A stretch of 64,000 nucleotides of DNA from contig CBDAMQ010000031.1 of the NCBI GenBank assembly GCA_965197275.1, positions 124,001 to 188,000 on the forward strand, read 5' to 3'. Both the position numbers and the translations under genes were made by a program. The notes under the pieces are model-generated. The model saw only the letters and a list, made by a program, of their open reading frames with translations, did not search any database and was not told where the DNA came from. Below, in pieces: positions 9,627-19,451 of the stretch. The DNA comes from DASCOT01 sp965197275. GTDB taxonomy: Bacteria > Acidobacteriota > UBA890 > WLXD01. Position 1 is the stretch's first letter; each line of letters opens with the position of its first letter.

Positions 9627-9693
9627 TGACGCGGCAGGTGACCCGGTCACCCGGACCGCGGAGTGCAAGGTCGGCGCCAGACTCGGAACGCGC
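9627..9693 (+). pseudogene. Second fragment of the decayed fdhA copy (C-terminal part)
   Basis: The DNA matches fdhA around 2828-2915: translation DAAGDPVTRTAECKVGA against intact DAGDPVTQTAEYKVCAA, then a deletion rejoining at the ACTCGGAACGCG stretch. Together with 7133-7446 it shows the second fdhA once reached to this point, with paralogues B-D now lying between the two pieces. Confidence 0.7.
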
Positions 9694-9713
9694 CTGACCA
9701 TGGCCATCACCTC

Positions 9714-9744
9714 TTGACATGTGGGACACCCCTGAGCATGCTCA
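9714..9744 (+). promoter_or_regulatory. Probable promoter/operator of the vapBC-like pair
   Basis: A consensus -35 hexamer TTGACA lies at 9714-9719. A perfect 12-bp palindrome, TGAGCATGCTCA, occupies 9733-9744, four bases before the antitoxin ATG. Ribbon-helix-helix antitoxins bind such palindromes to autoregulate. The -10 is unclear (CATAAC at 9743-9748 would leave an over-long spacer), so the exact promoter is uncertain. Confidence 0.5.
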
Positions 9745-9748
9745 TAAC

Positions 9749-9976
9749 ATGTCGATGATCCAGATCCGCAACGTGCCGGACGAGATGCACCGCCAGCTCA
9801 AGGCGCGCGCGGCCCTGGCGGGCATGTCGTTGTCTGACTACCTGATCCGCGAGCTGCGTCGGATCGCCGAGCGGCCGACCCGTGCAGAGCTGTTTGAGCG
9901 ACTACGCAGTCAAGGCACCGTAGCGCTCAGCCGTCCGGCAGCCGAGTTTGTTCGCGAGGGGCGTTCCGACCCTTGA
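9749..9976 (+). CDS. vapB: VapB/FitA-type ribbon-helix-helix antitoxin
   Basis: 75 residues. The N-terminus reads MSMIQIRNVPDEMHRQLKAR, then AALAGMSLSDYLIREL, the beta-helix-helix fold of Arc/FitA-type antitoxins. The C-terminal part (RAELFERLRSQG, PAAEFVREGR) is the usual toxin-wrapping tail. I use ATG 9749 instead of the upstream in-frame codon because the RHH core begins there and the palindromic operator lies just before it. Its last codons overlap the toxin start (TTGA). It should neutralise the PIN RNase and repress its own operon. Confidence 0.88.
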   Translation: MSMIQIRNVPDEMHRQLKARAALAGMSLSDYLIRELRRIAERPTRAELFERLRSQGTVALSRPAAEFVREGRSDP

Positions 9977-10371
9977 TCGTTGTGGACGCTTCCGCGGTTG
10001 TCGAAGCCCTCCTCGGGACGGCCGCCGGAGCTGTCATCGCCGAGCGGATAGTTGGTCAGGACGTCGTTGTATCAGCGCCACATTTACTTGATGTGGAGGT
10101 GGCGCATACCGTTCGGCGCCTCGTCCGGTTGGGCGAGCTTCCGGCACACTGGGGTGGCAGGGTGATGCGGGGCCTGATGGATCTCGAGATCCAACGATGG
10201 CGGCATGATGTGCTCGTCGAGCGGATATGGGAGCTGCGCGATAACGCCAGCGCCTACGATGCCGTATATATCGCGCTGGCTGAGGGGCTGGGAGCCACCC
10301 TGCTCACAGGTGACGCGGCGCTGGCGAGAATCCCCGGTGTCCGTTGCCCCGTCGAGCTCGTGAACGCCTGA
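9973..10371 (+). CDS. vapC: VapC-type PIN-domain toxin RNase
   Basis: 132 residues, starting at TTG 9973 overlapping the antitoxin stop. Conserved acidic residues of the PIN fold are present: Asp in IVVDASAVVEALL (residue 5), Glu in LLDVEVAH, Asp in SAYDAVYIALAE and Asp in LLTGDAALA. These bind Mg2+ and cleave RNA, typically tRNA or rRNA, when the antitoxin is degraded. The length is normal. All four acidic positions are kept, so the toxin looks active, unlike most genes in the surrounding graveyard. Confidence 0.9.
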   Translation: MIVVDASAVVEALLGTAAGAVIAERIVGQDVVVSAPHLLDVEVAHTVRRLVRLGELPAHWGGRVMRGLMDLEIQRWRHDVLVERIWELRDNASAYDAVYIALAEGLGATLLTGDAALARIPGVRCPVELVNA

Positions 10372-10509
10372 GCGCAACCACTATCCAGGGCTCAGGGCTG
10401 GAGTGATGCTCGCGGTAGCGGTGCGGACCACTCCTGCCAGTTGAGCGCTCCCTGCGTAGGCCCGCGACAAGGCTTCAAGCGAGCCGCTGCGCGCCGGCGT
10501 TGTCAGTGC

Positions 10510-10593
10510 GGGGTCAGTTAACCTGGCCAACCCGGGCGCTGCGCTGCTGGCGTAGTACATCAGCAGGCCGCTGCCTGCCGAGCCCTGCTCCAA
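10510..10593 (-). pseudogene. C-terminal scrap of the secreted paralogue family (fragment E)
   Basis: The translation GSAGSGLLMYYASSAAPGLA matches the end of paralogue A (GSASSGVLLYFASSSAPNLA). The open frame then runs on into unrelated sequence, and nothing upstream is homologous. The rest of 10372-10824 shows no gene, only this scrap and the gdhA leader. Confidence 0.65.
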
Positions 10594-10824
10594 TGGATCC
10601 CCCCCTGATCAATGCACCTCAATCTTGCCGGCCAGCCGTCTCGTCCTCAACGTGGTAGAAGTTACTCATTAGTGGGTCGCACGAGATGCGCCCCGATGGG
10701 CAGCATTGGTAGGTCACAGAGATCTACACACCGGTACAGTCCGCTCCACCACTCCGCATCCAGTTCCGCGCCGCGCCGAGGCTCGCCTACCATCTTCGCC
10801 GGCGGCTAACAGGAAGCTTTTCGC

Positions 10825-12186
10825 ATGGGCTCGTTTGTCGACAGAATCCTCGCTGACGTAAAGGCCACCAATCCCGCCGAGCCGGAGTTCCACCAGGCGG
10901 TTCACGAGGTTCTGGCGTTGCTCGAGCCGGTGCTCGAGCAACGCCCGGAGTACCGACGCTACAAGATCCTCGAACGGATGGTCGAGCCCGAGCGCGTCAT
11001 CATGTTCCGCGTGCCATGGCTTCAAGACGATGGCGAAGTGCAGGTGAATCGCGGTTTCCGGATCGAGATGAACAGCGCCATTGGTCCGTACAAGGGCGGG
11101 CTGCGCTTTCACCCGTCGGTGAACCTCGGGATTCTGAAGTTTCTGGCCTTCGAGCAGGTGTTCAAGAACGCCCTCACGACGTTACCGATGGGCGGCGGGA
11201 AGGGCGGTTCGGACTTCGATCCCAAGGGCAAGAGCGACACCGAGGTGATGCGCTTCTGTCAGAGCTTCATGAGCGAGCTGCAGCGGCACATCGGTTCCGA
11301 CACCGATGTTCCCGCCGGTGATATCGGCGTCGGCGGGCGCGAGATCGGCTTCCTGTTCGGCCAGTACAAGCGGCTGCGCAACGAATTCACCGGTGTGCTT
11401 ACGGGCAAGGGCCTGGGCTGGGGTGGCTCGTTGATCCGCCCCGAGGCAACCGGATACGGGTCGGTGTACTTTGCTGCCGAGATGGCGGCGACGCGTGGCG
11501 AGACGCTCGAAGACAAGGTTTGCCTGGTCTCGGGCGCTGGCAACGTGGCGCAGTTCACCACCGAGAAGCTCTTGCAGCTCGGCGGCAAGGTGGTGACGCT
11601 GTCTGATTCGAGCGGTTCCATCTACGACGAGTCCGGCATTGACGGCGACAAGCTGGCGTTCATCAAAGAGCTCAAGAACGAGCGTCGGGGCCGCATCAAG
11701 GAATACGTCGAGAAGTACCCGGAGGCGGTGTACTCGGCGGAGAATCCCGACGACGACCACAACCCACTCTGGGATCATCCTGCCGATTGCGCCTTCCCGA
11801 GCGCGACGCAGAACGAGATCAACGGCACGGATGCCGCCAACTTGTTGTCGCGCGGCGTCTGGCTGGTTTCCGAGGGCGCCAACATGCCAACTACCCTCGA
11901 GGGCGTGGATGCGTTCACCAACGCCGGCATCCTGTTTGCGCCTGGCAAAGCGGCCAACGCCGGCGGGGTAGCCACGTCAGGGCTGGAGATGTCGCAGAAC
12001 AGCATGCGCCTGGCGTGGAGTCGGAGCGAGGTCGACGGCAAGCTCCATGGCATCATGCGTGAGATCCACCGTGCCTGCCTGAGAACGTCAGAGCAGTTCG
12101 GGGCGCCGGGCAACTACGTGCTCGGAGCCAACATCGCGGGCTTCATCAAGGTGGCGGACGCGATGATCGACCAGGGGGTCGTCTAG
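10825..12186 (+). CDS. gdhA: NADP-type glutamate dehydrogenase (hexameric class)
   Basis: 453 residues, the normal length for the small hexameric enzyme that makes glutamate from 2-oxoglutarate and ammonium in the cytosol. Hallmarks: MFRVPWLQDDGEVQVNRGFR, GPYKGGLRFHPSVN, the active-site lysine loop PMGGGKGGSDFDPKGKS, DVPAGDIGVGGREIGF, RPEATGYG and the nucleotide-binding VSGAGNVAQFTTEKL. All catalytic segments are intact. The stop codon TAG is the first part of a CTAG that begins an 84-bp inverted repeat. The leader 10594-10824 shows no strong promoter. Confidence 0.97.
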   Translation: MGSFVDRILADVKATNPAEPEFHQAVHEVLALLEPVLEQRPEYRRYKILERMVEPERVIMFRVPWLQDDGEVQVNRGFRIEMNSAIGPYKGGLRFHPSVNLGILKFLAFEQVFKNALTTLPMGGGKGGSDFDPKGKSDTEVMRFCQSFMSELQRHIGSDTDVPAGDIGVGGREIGFLFGQYKRLRNEFTGVLTGKGLGWGGSLIRPEATGYGSVYFAAEMAATRGETLEDKVCLVSGAGNVAQFTTEKLLQLGGKVVTLSDSSGSIYDESGIDGDKLAFIKELKNERRGRIKEYVEKYPEAVYSAENPDDDHNPLWDHPADCAFPSATQNEINGTDAANLLSRGVWLVSEGANMPTTLEGVDAFTNAGILFAPGKAANAGGVATSGLEMSQNSMRLAWSRSEVDGKLHGIMREIHRACLRTSEQFGAPGNYVLGANIAGFIKVADAMIDQGVV

Positions 12187-12266
12187 CAGACCGTGGTGAA
12201 AGTGTGGCGGGTCTGGCCCCAACTCACCGTAACCAGACCCATCACACTCTTACCACGGCCTGCTAG
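12183..12266. mobile_element. 84-bp palindromic MITE-like element flanked by CTAG, at the gdhA stop
   Basis: Two 34-base arms (12183-12216 and 12233-12266) are inverted copies with five mismatches, joined by a 16-base loop. Both ends are CTAG. The left CTAG contains the gdhA stop codon. CTAG with TA duplication is the usual target of IS630-type elements, and YTAR of IS5-type. The transcript would fold into a long hairpin and may act as the gdhA terminator, although there is no T-run. Confidence 0.6.
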
Positions 12267-12307
12267 CGCCGACTCCCGGATTCGGCAAGCAACCGGACGA
12301 GCCATTG

Positions 12308-15280
12308 ATGCGTCAGATCTTTCCTGACCAGGAGCGTCAACCCGGCTTGGCGCCGGGTAGCTTCCAAGACCTGATGCAGTGGCGGGTCCGCCGCGTGCTG
12401 CTGGTCTCGAGCCTCTACGACTCGTTCATGTTCGCCGAGGACCGTCTCGCGGACGCCCTGGTGCTTGGCGAGTTCCTCGGGGTCGAGCTATCCACTCTGC
12501 CGGAGGTTCACCGGGTATCGACCGCCGCTGAGGCGCTCGAGGAGGTCAAGCGACGGCCGAACTACGACCTCGTGATCAGCTCACCGAAGGTTGGCGAGAT
12601 GCACGCGCAGGAGCTGGCGCGCGGCCTACGCAAGGTGGGCGTCGAGGTGCCGATCATCATGCTCGCCTATCACGACCGTGAGCTCAAAGACTTCATTCGC
12701 GCCCACGGCCTGGCCGATATCGACCGTGCTTTTCTGTTCCAGGGCGATATTCAGCTCTTCCTGGGGATCGTCAAATGGGCCGAAGACCTGATGAACGTCC
12801 AGCACGACGTCGACAACATGGGCGTGCAGGTGATTCTCGTCATCGAGGACAACATTCGGTACTACTCGTATTTCCTGCCGGTGATCTACACCGCGGTGCT
12901 CCAGAACACGGCCAGCTTGGTGCCGGACGGCATCAATCTGGCCCACAAGATCTTGCGCGTGAAGGCCCGTCCGAAGATCGTGCTTGCCAGCGACTACGAA
13001 CGTGCCTGGGACTACTTTCAGACCTACGAGGCCAACATCCTGGGGGTCATCTCCGACGTCGAGTTCCCCAAGGACGGCGAGCTTTGTGCCGACGCGGGGG
13101 TGCAGTTTGCGCGCGAGGTGCTGCGCCGCCATAGCGACGTACCGGTGGTGCTCGATTCCGGACGGCGCGAGAACGAGGCGCTTGCCGAGGCTGCCGGGAC
13201 GTCGTTTCTGCACAAGTACTCGCCGACGCTGTTGCAGGAGCTGAGCCGGTACATGGGTCGGAACTTCGGGTTCGGCCATTTTGTTTTTCGCATGCCCGAT
13301 GGCACCGAGGTTGCCCGCGCCAAGGATCTCCGGCAGCTGGAGCGCGCGTTGCATACCGTGCCGGCGGAGAGCATCTGGAATCACGCCGAGCACAATGATT
13401 TCTCGACCTGGCTCAAGGCGCACACCGAGTTCGACATCGCCTACCGATTCCGGCCGTTGAGGATCTCGGAGTTCGATGGTGCGGAGTCCCTACGCCGGTT
13501 TCTGATCCAGTCGATCCGCACCCATCGCGAAGAACGCCGCCGCGCTGCGGTGGCCGATTTCGAAGCTGGCCGCTTCAACCCGGAGCGCAGCTTTGCGCGT
13601 ATCGGCGGCGGGGCTCTCGGGGGCAAGGCCCGCGGCCTGGCGTTCGCCCGACGGCTCTTGAAGGACTTCGACGGGGAGGATCGTTTCGAGGGTGTGCGAC
13701 TCGCTGTGCCGCCGAGCGTCATCATCGGTACCGACGTGTTCGACGAGTTTCTCGACGCCAACGACCTGCGCGATTTCGCGCTGCGCGCCGAGGACGACGA
13801 CGAGATCGAGGCACGGTTCGACGCCTCGTCGTTCCCGTTGCGAATCCAGCGTGATCTGCGCTCGTATCTGGAGCTGGTCGACTACCCCTTGGCGGTGCGC
13901 TCCTCGAGCCTGCTCGAGGATGCCAAGTATCAGCCGTTTGCCGGTGTCTACAAGACGCTGATGATCGCCAACAATCACGCCGACGTCGACGTGCGACTGC
14001 CACGCCTGGTGCAGGCTGTTAAACGCGTCTATGCCTCGACGTTCTCCCAGCGCGCCAAGCGCTACGTAGGCGCCACTACGTATCGGCTCGAGGGCGAGAA
14101 GATGGCCGTGATGGTGCAGCGAGTCGTCGGCGCCGCACATGGGGATCGTTTCTACCCCGAGCTTGCGGGCGTCGCTCTGTCGCAGAACTTCTATCCGGTC
14201 GATCCGGTCAAACCGGAGGATGGTCTCGCAGCGGTTGCGCTCGGCCTCGGCGAGGAGGTCGCCGGTGGTGGCGTCTGCCTGCGGTTCTCTCCAAAGCACC
14301 CGACACGGTTGTTGCAGATGTCCTCGGCGCACGACGCACTGCGCAACTCGCAGCGCGAGTTCTTCGCTCTCTCCTTGGGTGATCCCGGCGGAGCGCTCGA
14401 GGCCGAGATTCGTCGCTTCGGACTCGGGGTTGCCGAAAAGGACGGAACCCTCGCCTTCGTCGGGTCCACGTACTCACCGGAAAACGACGCCATCTACGAC
14501 GGTGTGTCGCGCCCGGGAACGCGGCTTGTCACCTTCGCACCGCTTCTAAAGCACGATCTGTTCCCGCTGGCCCCAATCCTGACAGAGCTACTCGAGCTGG
14601 GGGCCTACGGCGCCGGTGGTCCGGTAGAGATCGAGTTCGCGGTCAATCTGTCGACGCCGCGTGGAACGCCGAAGGAGTTCGCGTTCCTGCAACTGCGGCC
14701 CGTGGCGCCCACGTTCGATCTGGCCGGTACCGATGTCAGCGGCTACCGGCAGACGGACGTTGTCTGTCAAAGCGATAGCGTTCTGGGATCGGGCCGACTG
14801 GACGGTATCCACGATCTCGTTGTTGTCGATGCCGACGCCTTCGAACGCGGACAGAGCCGTTTGGTGGCCGAGCAGGTGGCGGCCTTCAACCTGCGCTTGT
14901 GTGCCGCCGGGGTGGGATACGGGCTAATCGGTGTGGGCCGCTGGGGCTCGGCCGACCCCTTACTCGGGATTCCCGTGTCGTGGGACCAGATTTCGGGGGC
15001 GCGGGTCATTGTCGAGGCCGGGTTCCGTGACATCGCCGTGACTCCCTCGCAGGGAACGCATTTCTTCCAGAACCTGGTGGCGAATGACATTGGCTACTTC
15101 ACCGTCAATCCGGAGGCCGGTGAGGGCTTGGTGGATTGGGAATGGCTTCGCAGCTGCCAAGCCACCGATGCGACGCCGTTCGTGCGCCACATCCGTCTCG
15201 AGGTCCCGGTCACCGTGCTGATGAACAGCACACGCCACGAGGGAGTCATCTTGAAGCCCGGGGTGGCTCGGCCCACTTGA
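12308..15280 (+). CDS. Large PEP-synthase/PPDK-like ATP-binding protein with N-terminal receiver-like domains
   Basis: 990 residues; ATG 12308 preferred over TTG 12305. Residues 1-330 resemble two response-regulator-like folds (VRRVLLVSSLYDSFMFAEDR, YDLVISSPKVGEM; VQVILVIEDNIRYYSYFLPV, ILGVISDVEFPKDGE). From about residue 440 the ATP-grasp domain of phosphoenolpyruvate synthase/pyruvate phosphate dikinase begins (GGGALGGKARGLAFARRLL, PLAVRSSSLLEDAKYQPFAG, QRVVGAAHGDRFYPELAGVA). The swivelling His domain (TxGGxTSHA-type) and the PEP/pyruvate barrel are absent, so it cannot be a complete PEP synthase. Proteins of this build occur as PEP/pyruvate-binding domain proteins in several phyla with no firm function. 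It may phosphorylate or sense nucleotide or pyruvate state. It stands alone between gdhA and thiC. Confidence 0.8.
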   Translation: MRQIFPDQERQPGLAPGSFQDLMQWRVRRVLLVSSLYDSFMFAEDRLADALVLGEFLGVELSTLPEVHRVSTAAEALEEVKRRPNYDLVISSPKVGEMHAQELARGLRKVGVEVPIIMLAYHDRELKDFIRAHGLADIDRAFLFQGDIQLFLGIVKWAEDLMNVQHDVDNMGVQVILVIEDNIRYYSYFLPVIYTAVLQNTASLVPDGINLAHKILRVKARPKIVLASDYERAWDYFQTYEANILGVISDVEFPKDGELCADAGVQFAREVLRRHSDVPVVLDSGRRENEALAEAAGTSFLHKYSPTLLQELSRYMGRNFGFGHFVFRMPDGTEVARAKDLRQLERALHTVPAESIWNHAEHNDFSTWLKAHTEFDIAYRFRPLRISEFDGAESLRRFLIQSIRTHREERRRAAVADFEAGRFNPERSFARIGGGALGGKARGLAFARRLLKDFDGEDRFEGVRLAVPPSVIIGTDVFDEFLDANDLRDFALRAEDDDEIEARFDASSFPLRIQRDLRSYLELVDYPLAVRSSSLLEDAKYQPFAGVYKTLMIANNHADVDVRLPRLVQAVKRVYASTFSQRAKRYVGATTYRLEGEKMAVMVQRVVGAAHGDRFYPELAGVALSQNFYPVDPVKPEDGLAAVALGLGEEVAGGGVCLRFSPKHPTRLLQMSSAHDALRNSQREFFALSLGDPGGALEAEIRRFGLGVAEKDGTLAFVGSTYSPENDAIYDGVSRPGTRLVTFAPLLKHDLFPLAPILTELLELGAYGAGGPVEIEFAVNLSTPRGTPKEFAFLQLRPVAPTFDLAGTDVSGYRQTDVVCQSDSVLGSGRLDGIHDLVVVDADAFERGQSRLVAEQVAAFNLRLCAAGVGYGLIGVGRWGSADPLLGIPVSWDQISGARVIVEAGFRDIAVTPSQGTHFFQNLVANDIGYFTVNPEAGEGLVDWEWLRSCQATDATPFVRHIRLEVPVTVLMNSTRHEGVILKPGVARPT

Positions 15281-15324
15281 CCCGTGCGCCGGCGCGACCG
15301 ATGATCGCGTCGATCCTGTGCACC

Positions 15325-15342
15325 GGGGGGGGGGGGGGGGGG
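15325..15342 (+). repeat. Uninterrupted tract of 18 G just upstream of thiC
   Basis: Eighteen consecutive G, ending four bases before the thiC ATG at 15347, where the ribosome-binding site should be. Long mononucleotide tracts slip during replication and can cause phase variation. They are also prone to sequencing error. No TPP riboswitch is present in the 66 bases between the previous stop and thiC. Confidence 0.95.
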
Positions 15343-15346
15343 CTCC

Positions 15347-17206
<1,860 letters not shown>

Positions 17207-17320
17207 AGCCGAGCGCTCTTGCTCCCTGGCAGTGCATCCAACTACCATGCCGGTCTGCTGTCGCCGCGTTCACCTACCGGCCTTTTTCCAGGCTGCCTGA
17301 GGTCGGCTGCTGGAGTCGCC

Positions 17321-19381
17321 GTGGAACTCCCGGAAACTATCGGCCGGTTCGAGATCGATCGCGTCCTAGGCCGCGGCGCGATGGGGGTCGTGTATCTGGC
17401 CAAGGATCCGGTCCTGGATCGCGAGGTCGCGGTCAAGGTTATCCAGCTGCACCCGGGCCTGGACGAGAAGGACGTCAACGAGCTCAAGCGCCGCTTCGAG
17501 GTCGAGGCCCGCGCTGCCGCGAAGATGTCTCACCCAAGCCTGGTGACGATCTTCGACGCCGGCCTCCAGGACGAGAGCCTATACCTGGCCATGGAGTACG
17601 TCCGCGGAGAGGCTCTGGACTCGATCATCGAATCGGACCGCATTCTGACGTACAAGGAAACCGCAGACATCTTGTTGCAGCTCGGTGGCGGCCTCGATTT
17701 TGCCCACGAGCGCGGCATTGTCCACCGTGATATCAAGCCCGCCAATATTCTCATCAACCGGCGCGGTCAGCCCAAGATCACTGACTTCGGCGTCGCCCGT
17801 GAGGCCACCTCGAACCTGACGACGACGGGGACCATCATTGGCACGCCAGCCTACATGTCGCCCGAGCAGATCACCGGACACAAGGTCTCGGGAGCCTCTG
17901 ATCAATTCTCGCTGGCGGTCATGGTCTACGAGATGCTGGCCGGCAGAAAACCCTTCTTCGGCGAAGGCGCGACCACGATCATGTACAAGATCGTGCACGA
18001 GGATCCCGAGCATCTGGATAGCGTCTGCAAGACGCTCCCGGCCGGTATTAACGGTGTCGTGATGCGGGCGCTCGCCAAGGAACCCACCGATCGCTATCCG
18101 AGCTGCTTCGAGTTTGCCGAGACCGTCCGCGATGTGCTGGGTGCGGCGCCCGCGGACGAGGCCGTCGTTCTGGGCGCGACCGCCAAGCGCAAGGCAATGC
18201 AGGCGGACAAGAAGAAACGCGCCGCCAAGGCACCCTCGGCCGGGGATGCCACGCGGCTAGCGGCACCCGGTGCCGGCGCCCGCGAAGCGCCCAGTGAAGG
18301 CGGTCAGGCGGTCGCGGCATGGTTGGCGAGCGCTACCGAATTCCTGCAGACGACGAACGGCAAGATTGCAGCCGGCGGCGGAGCCGCCCTCCTCCTCCTG
18401 GTTCTGGCCATCGCCATGTTCACCGGCGGCGGCACGGAGTCGACGCCCGCCGACGAGGTTCCCGCTCCGTTGCCGCCGCTACAAGCGCCGGTCGCGGAAG
18501 CGCAGTCGGAGCTCGCCGTTGATGGGAGCGGCGTGGATCCCGAGACGCTCGATGTGGCGGCAACGGACAACGCTGTGCCGCCAACCGAGGCGCTCACCGC
18601 CGAGGCAGGCTCACCCCTGGAGGCAGCGCCAGTCGAGGTAGTGCCGGCGCCCGGTGGCGTGCTCTCGGAGGCGACACTGTTCGCGCTCGCAGAAGCGCGA
18701 AGCCAAGCAACAGCGAGCGAGGTCATCTATCAGTTGGTATCGCGCCCCAACGGCGCCAGCGTGCTCCTCAACGGACAACGACTCGAGGGCACCACGCCAA
18801 TCGCCGTGCCGCTCGATCCGGCGCAGCACTACTCGGTCCTTGTCGAACAGCCGGATCACTACCCGGTGAGCTGGGCCTTCGTGCCAGCGGATCTGCCCGA
18901 AGAGCAGCAGCTCAGCCGACGACTCTTCTTCCCGATGCGGGCGGTGCCGGCCGCTCGTGTCGACAACGAGCCGGCCGCTACGCCCGCCCCGGTTGAGACG
19001 TCGCCCGTCGATCCGACGCCGGTTGAGCCGCAGCCGGTCGCCGCACCGGTGATCTTGCCGCCGGTGGATCCGGTACAGGTGCGCGGCAACGTCGAGGCAC
19101 CTGAAGTGACGCAAAAGACGGACCTCGAGCTGCCGGACTGGGCCGCCGAGATGGACCTGCCGAACTACGTTCTTCTAGAGCTGGTGATTGACCGCGAAGC
19201 GCGGGTTCGCGAAGTCAAGGTGGTCCGTGCAGTACACCCGGAGCTGGAGCGTCTGGCGATCGATTCTGTCCGCACGTGGCAGTTCAACCCGGCGACCAGA
19301 GACGGTGTACCGGTCGACGTGATCTTCAACGTCGCGGTCGCGTTCAGCGAGCCGGAAGACGGCGGAGCAGGACGCCCCTGA
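17321..19381 (+). CDS. Ser/Thr protein kinase fused to PEGA and TonB C-terminal domains
   Basis: 686 residues from GTG 17321, which has TGGAG five bases upstream. Residues 1-265 are a PknB-type kinase: GRGAMGVVYLAKD, VAVKVI, HRDIKPANILIN (catalytic Asp137), DFGVA and GTPAYMSPEQ. A Lys/Ala-rich linker leads to one membrane segment near 347-372 (AAGGGAALLLLVLAIAMF). Outside, a PEGA-like domain (about 471-520, SRPNGASVLLNGQRLEGTTP) and Pro-rich stretches lead to a TonB_C domain (about 612-680, VLLELVIDREARVREVKVVR, AIDSVRTWQFNPATRDG). The cytosolic kinase would thus be physically linked to a periplasm-spanning arm able to contact the outer membrane. No ExbB/ExbD is adjacent. Confidence 0.88.
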   Translation: MELPETIGRFEIDRVLGRGAMGVVYLAKDPVLDREVAVKVIQLHPGLDEKDVNELKRRFEVEARAAAKMSHPSLVTIFDAGLQDESLYLAMEYVRGEALDSIIESDRILTYKETADILLQLGGGLDFAHERGIVHRDIKPANILINRRGQPKITDFGVAREATSNLTTTGTIIGTPAYMSPEQITGHKVSGASDQFSLAVMVYEMLAGRKPFFGEGATTIMYKIVHEDPEHLDSVCKTLPAGINGVVMRALAKEPTDRYPSCFEFAETVRDVLGAAPADEAVVLGATAKRKAMQADKKKRAAKAPSAGDATRLAAPGAGAREAPSEGGQAVAAWLASATEFLQTTNGKIAAGGGAALLLLVLAIAMFTGGGTESTPADEVPAPLPPLQAPVAEAQSELAVDGSGVDPETLDVAATDNAVPPTEALTAEAGSPLEAAPVEVVPAPGGVLSEATLFALAEARSQATASEVIYQLVSRPNGASVLLNGQRLEGTTPIAVPLDPAQHYSVLVEQPDHYPVSWAFVPADLPEEQQLSRRLFFPMRAVPAARVDNEPAATPAPVETSPVDPTPVEPQPVAAPVILPPVDPVQVRGNVEAPEVTQKTDLELPDWAAEMDLPNYVLLELVIDREARVREVKVVRAVHPELERLAIDSVRTWQFNPATRDGVPVDVIFNVAVAFSEPEDGGAGRP

Positions 19382-19451
19382 CGGGTGCGGCACGTAAGCC
19401 TCGTCGACATCGGTTCCAACAGCGTGTGCCACAGTCAGGGCGCCCCGGCTT

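Noticed and set aside
15281..15346. TPP riboswitch expected before thiC
   Set aside because: The leader is only 66 bases, a quarter of it G18, and lacks the conserved CUGAGA and pyrophosphate-sensor motifs.
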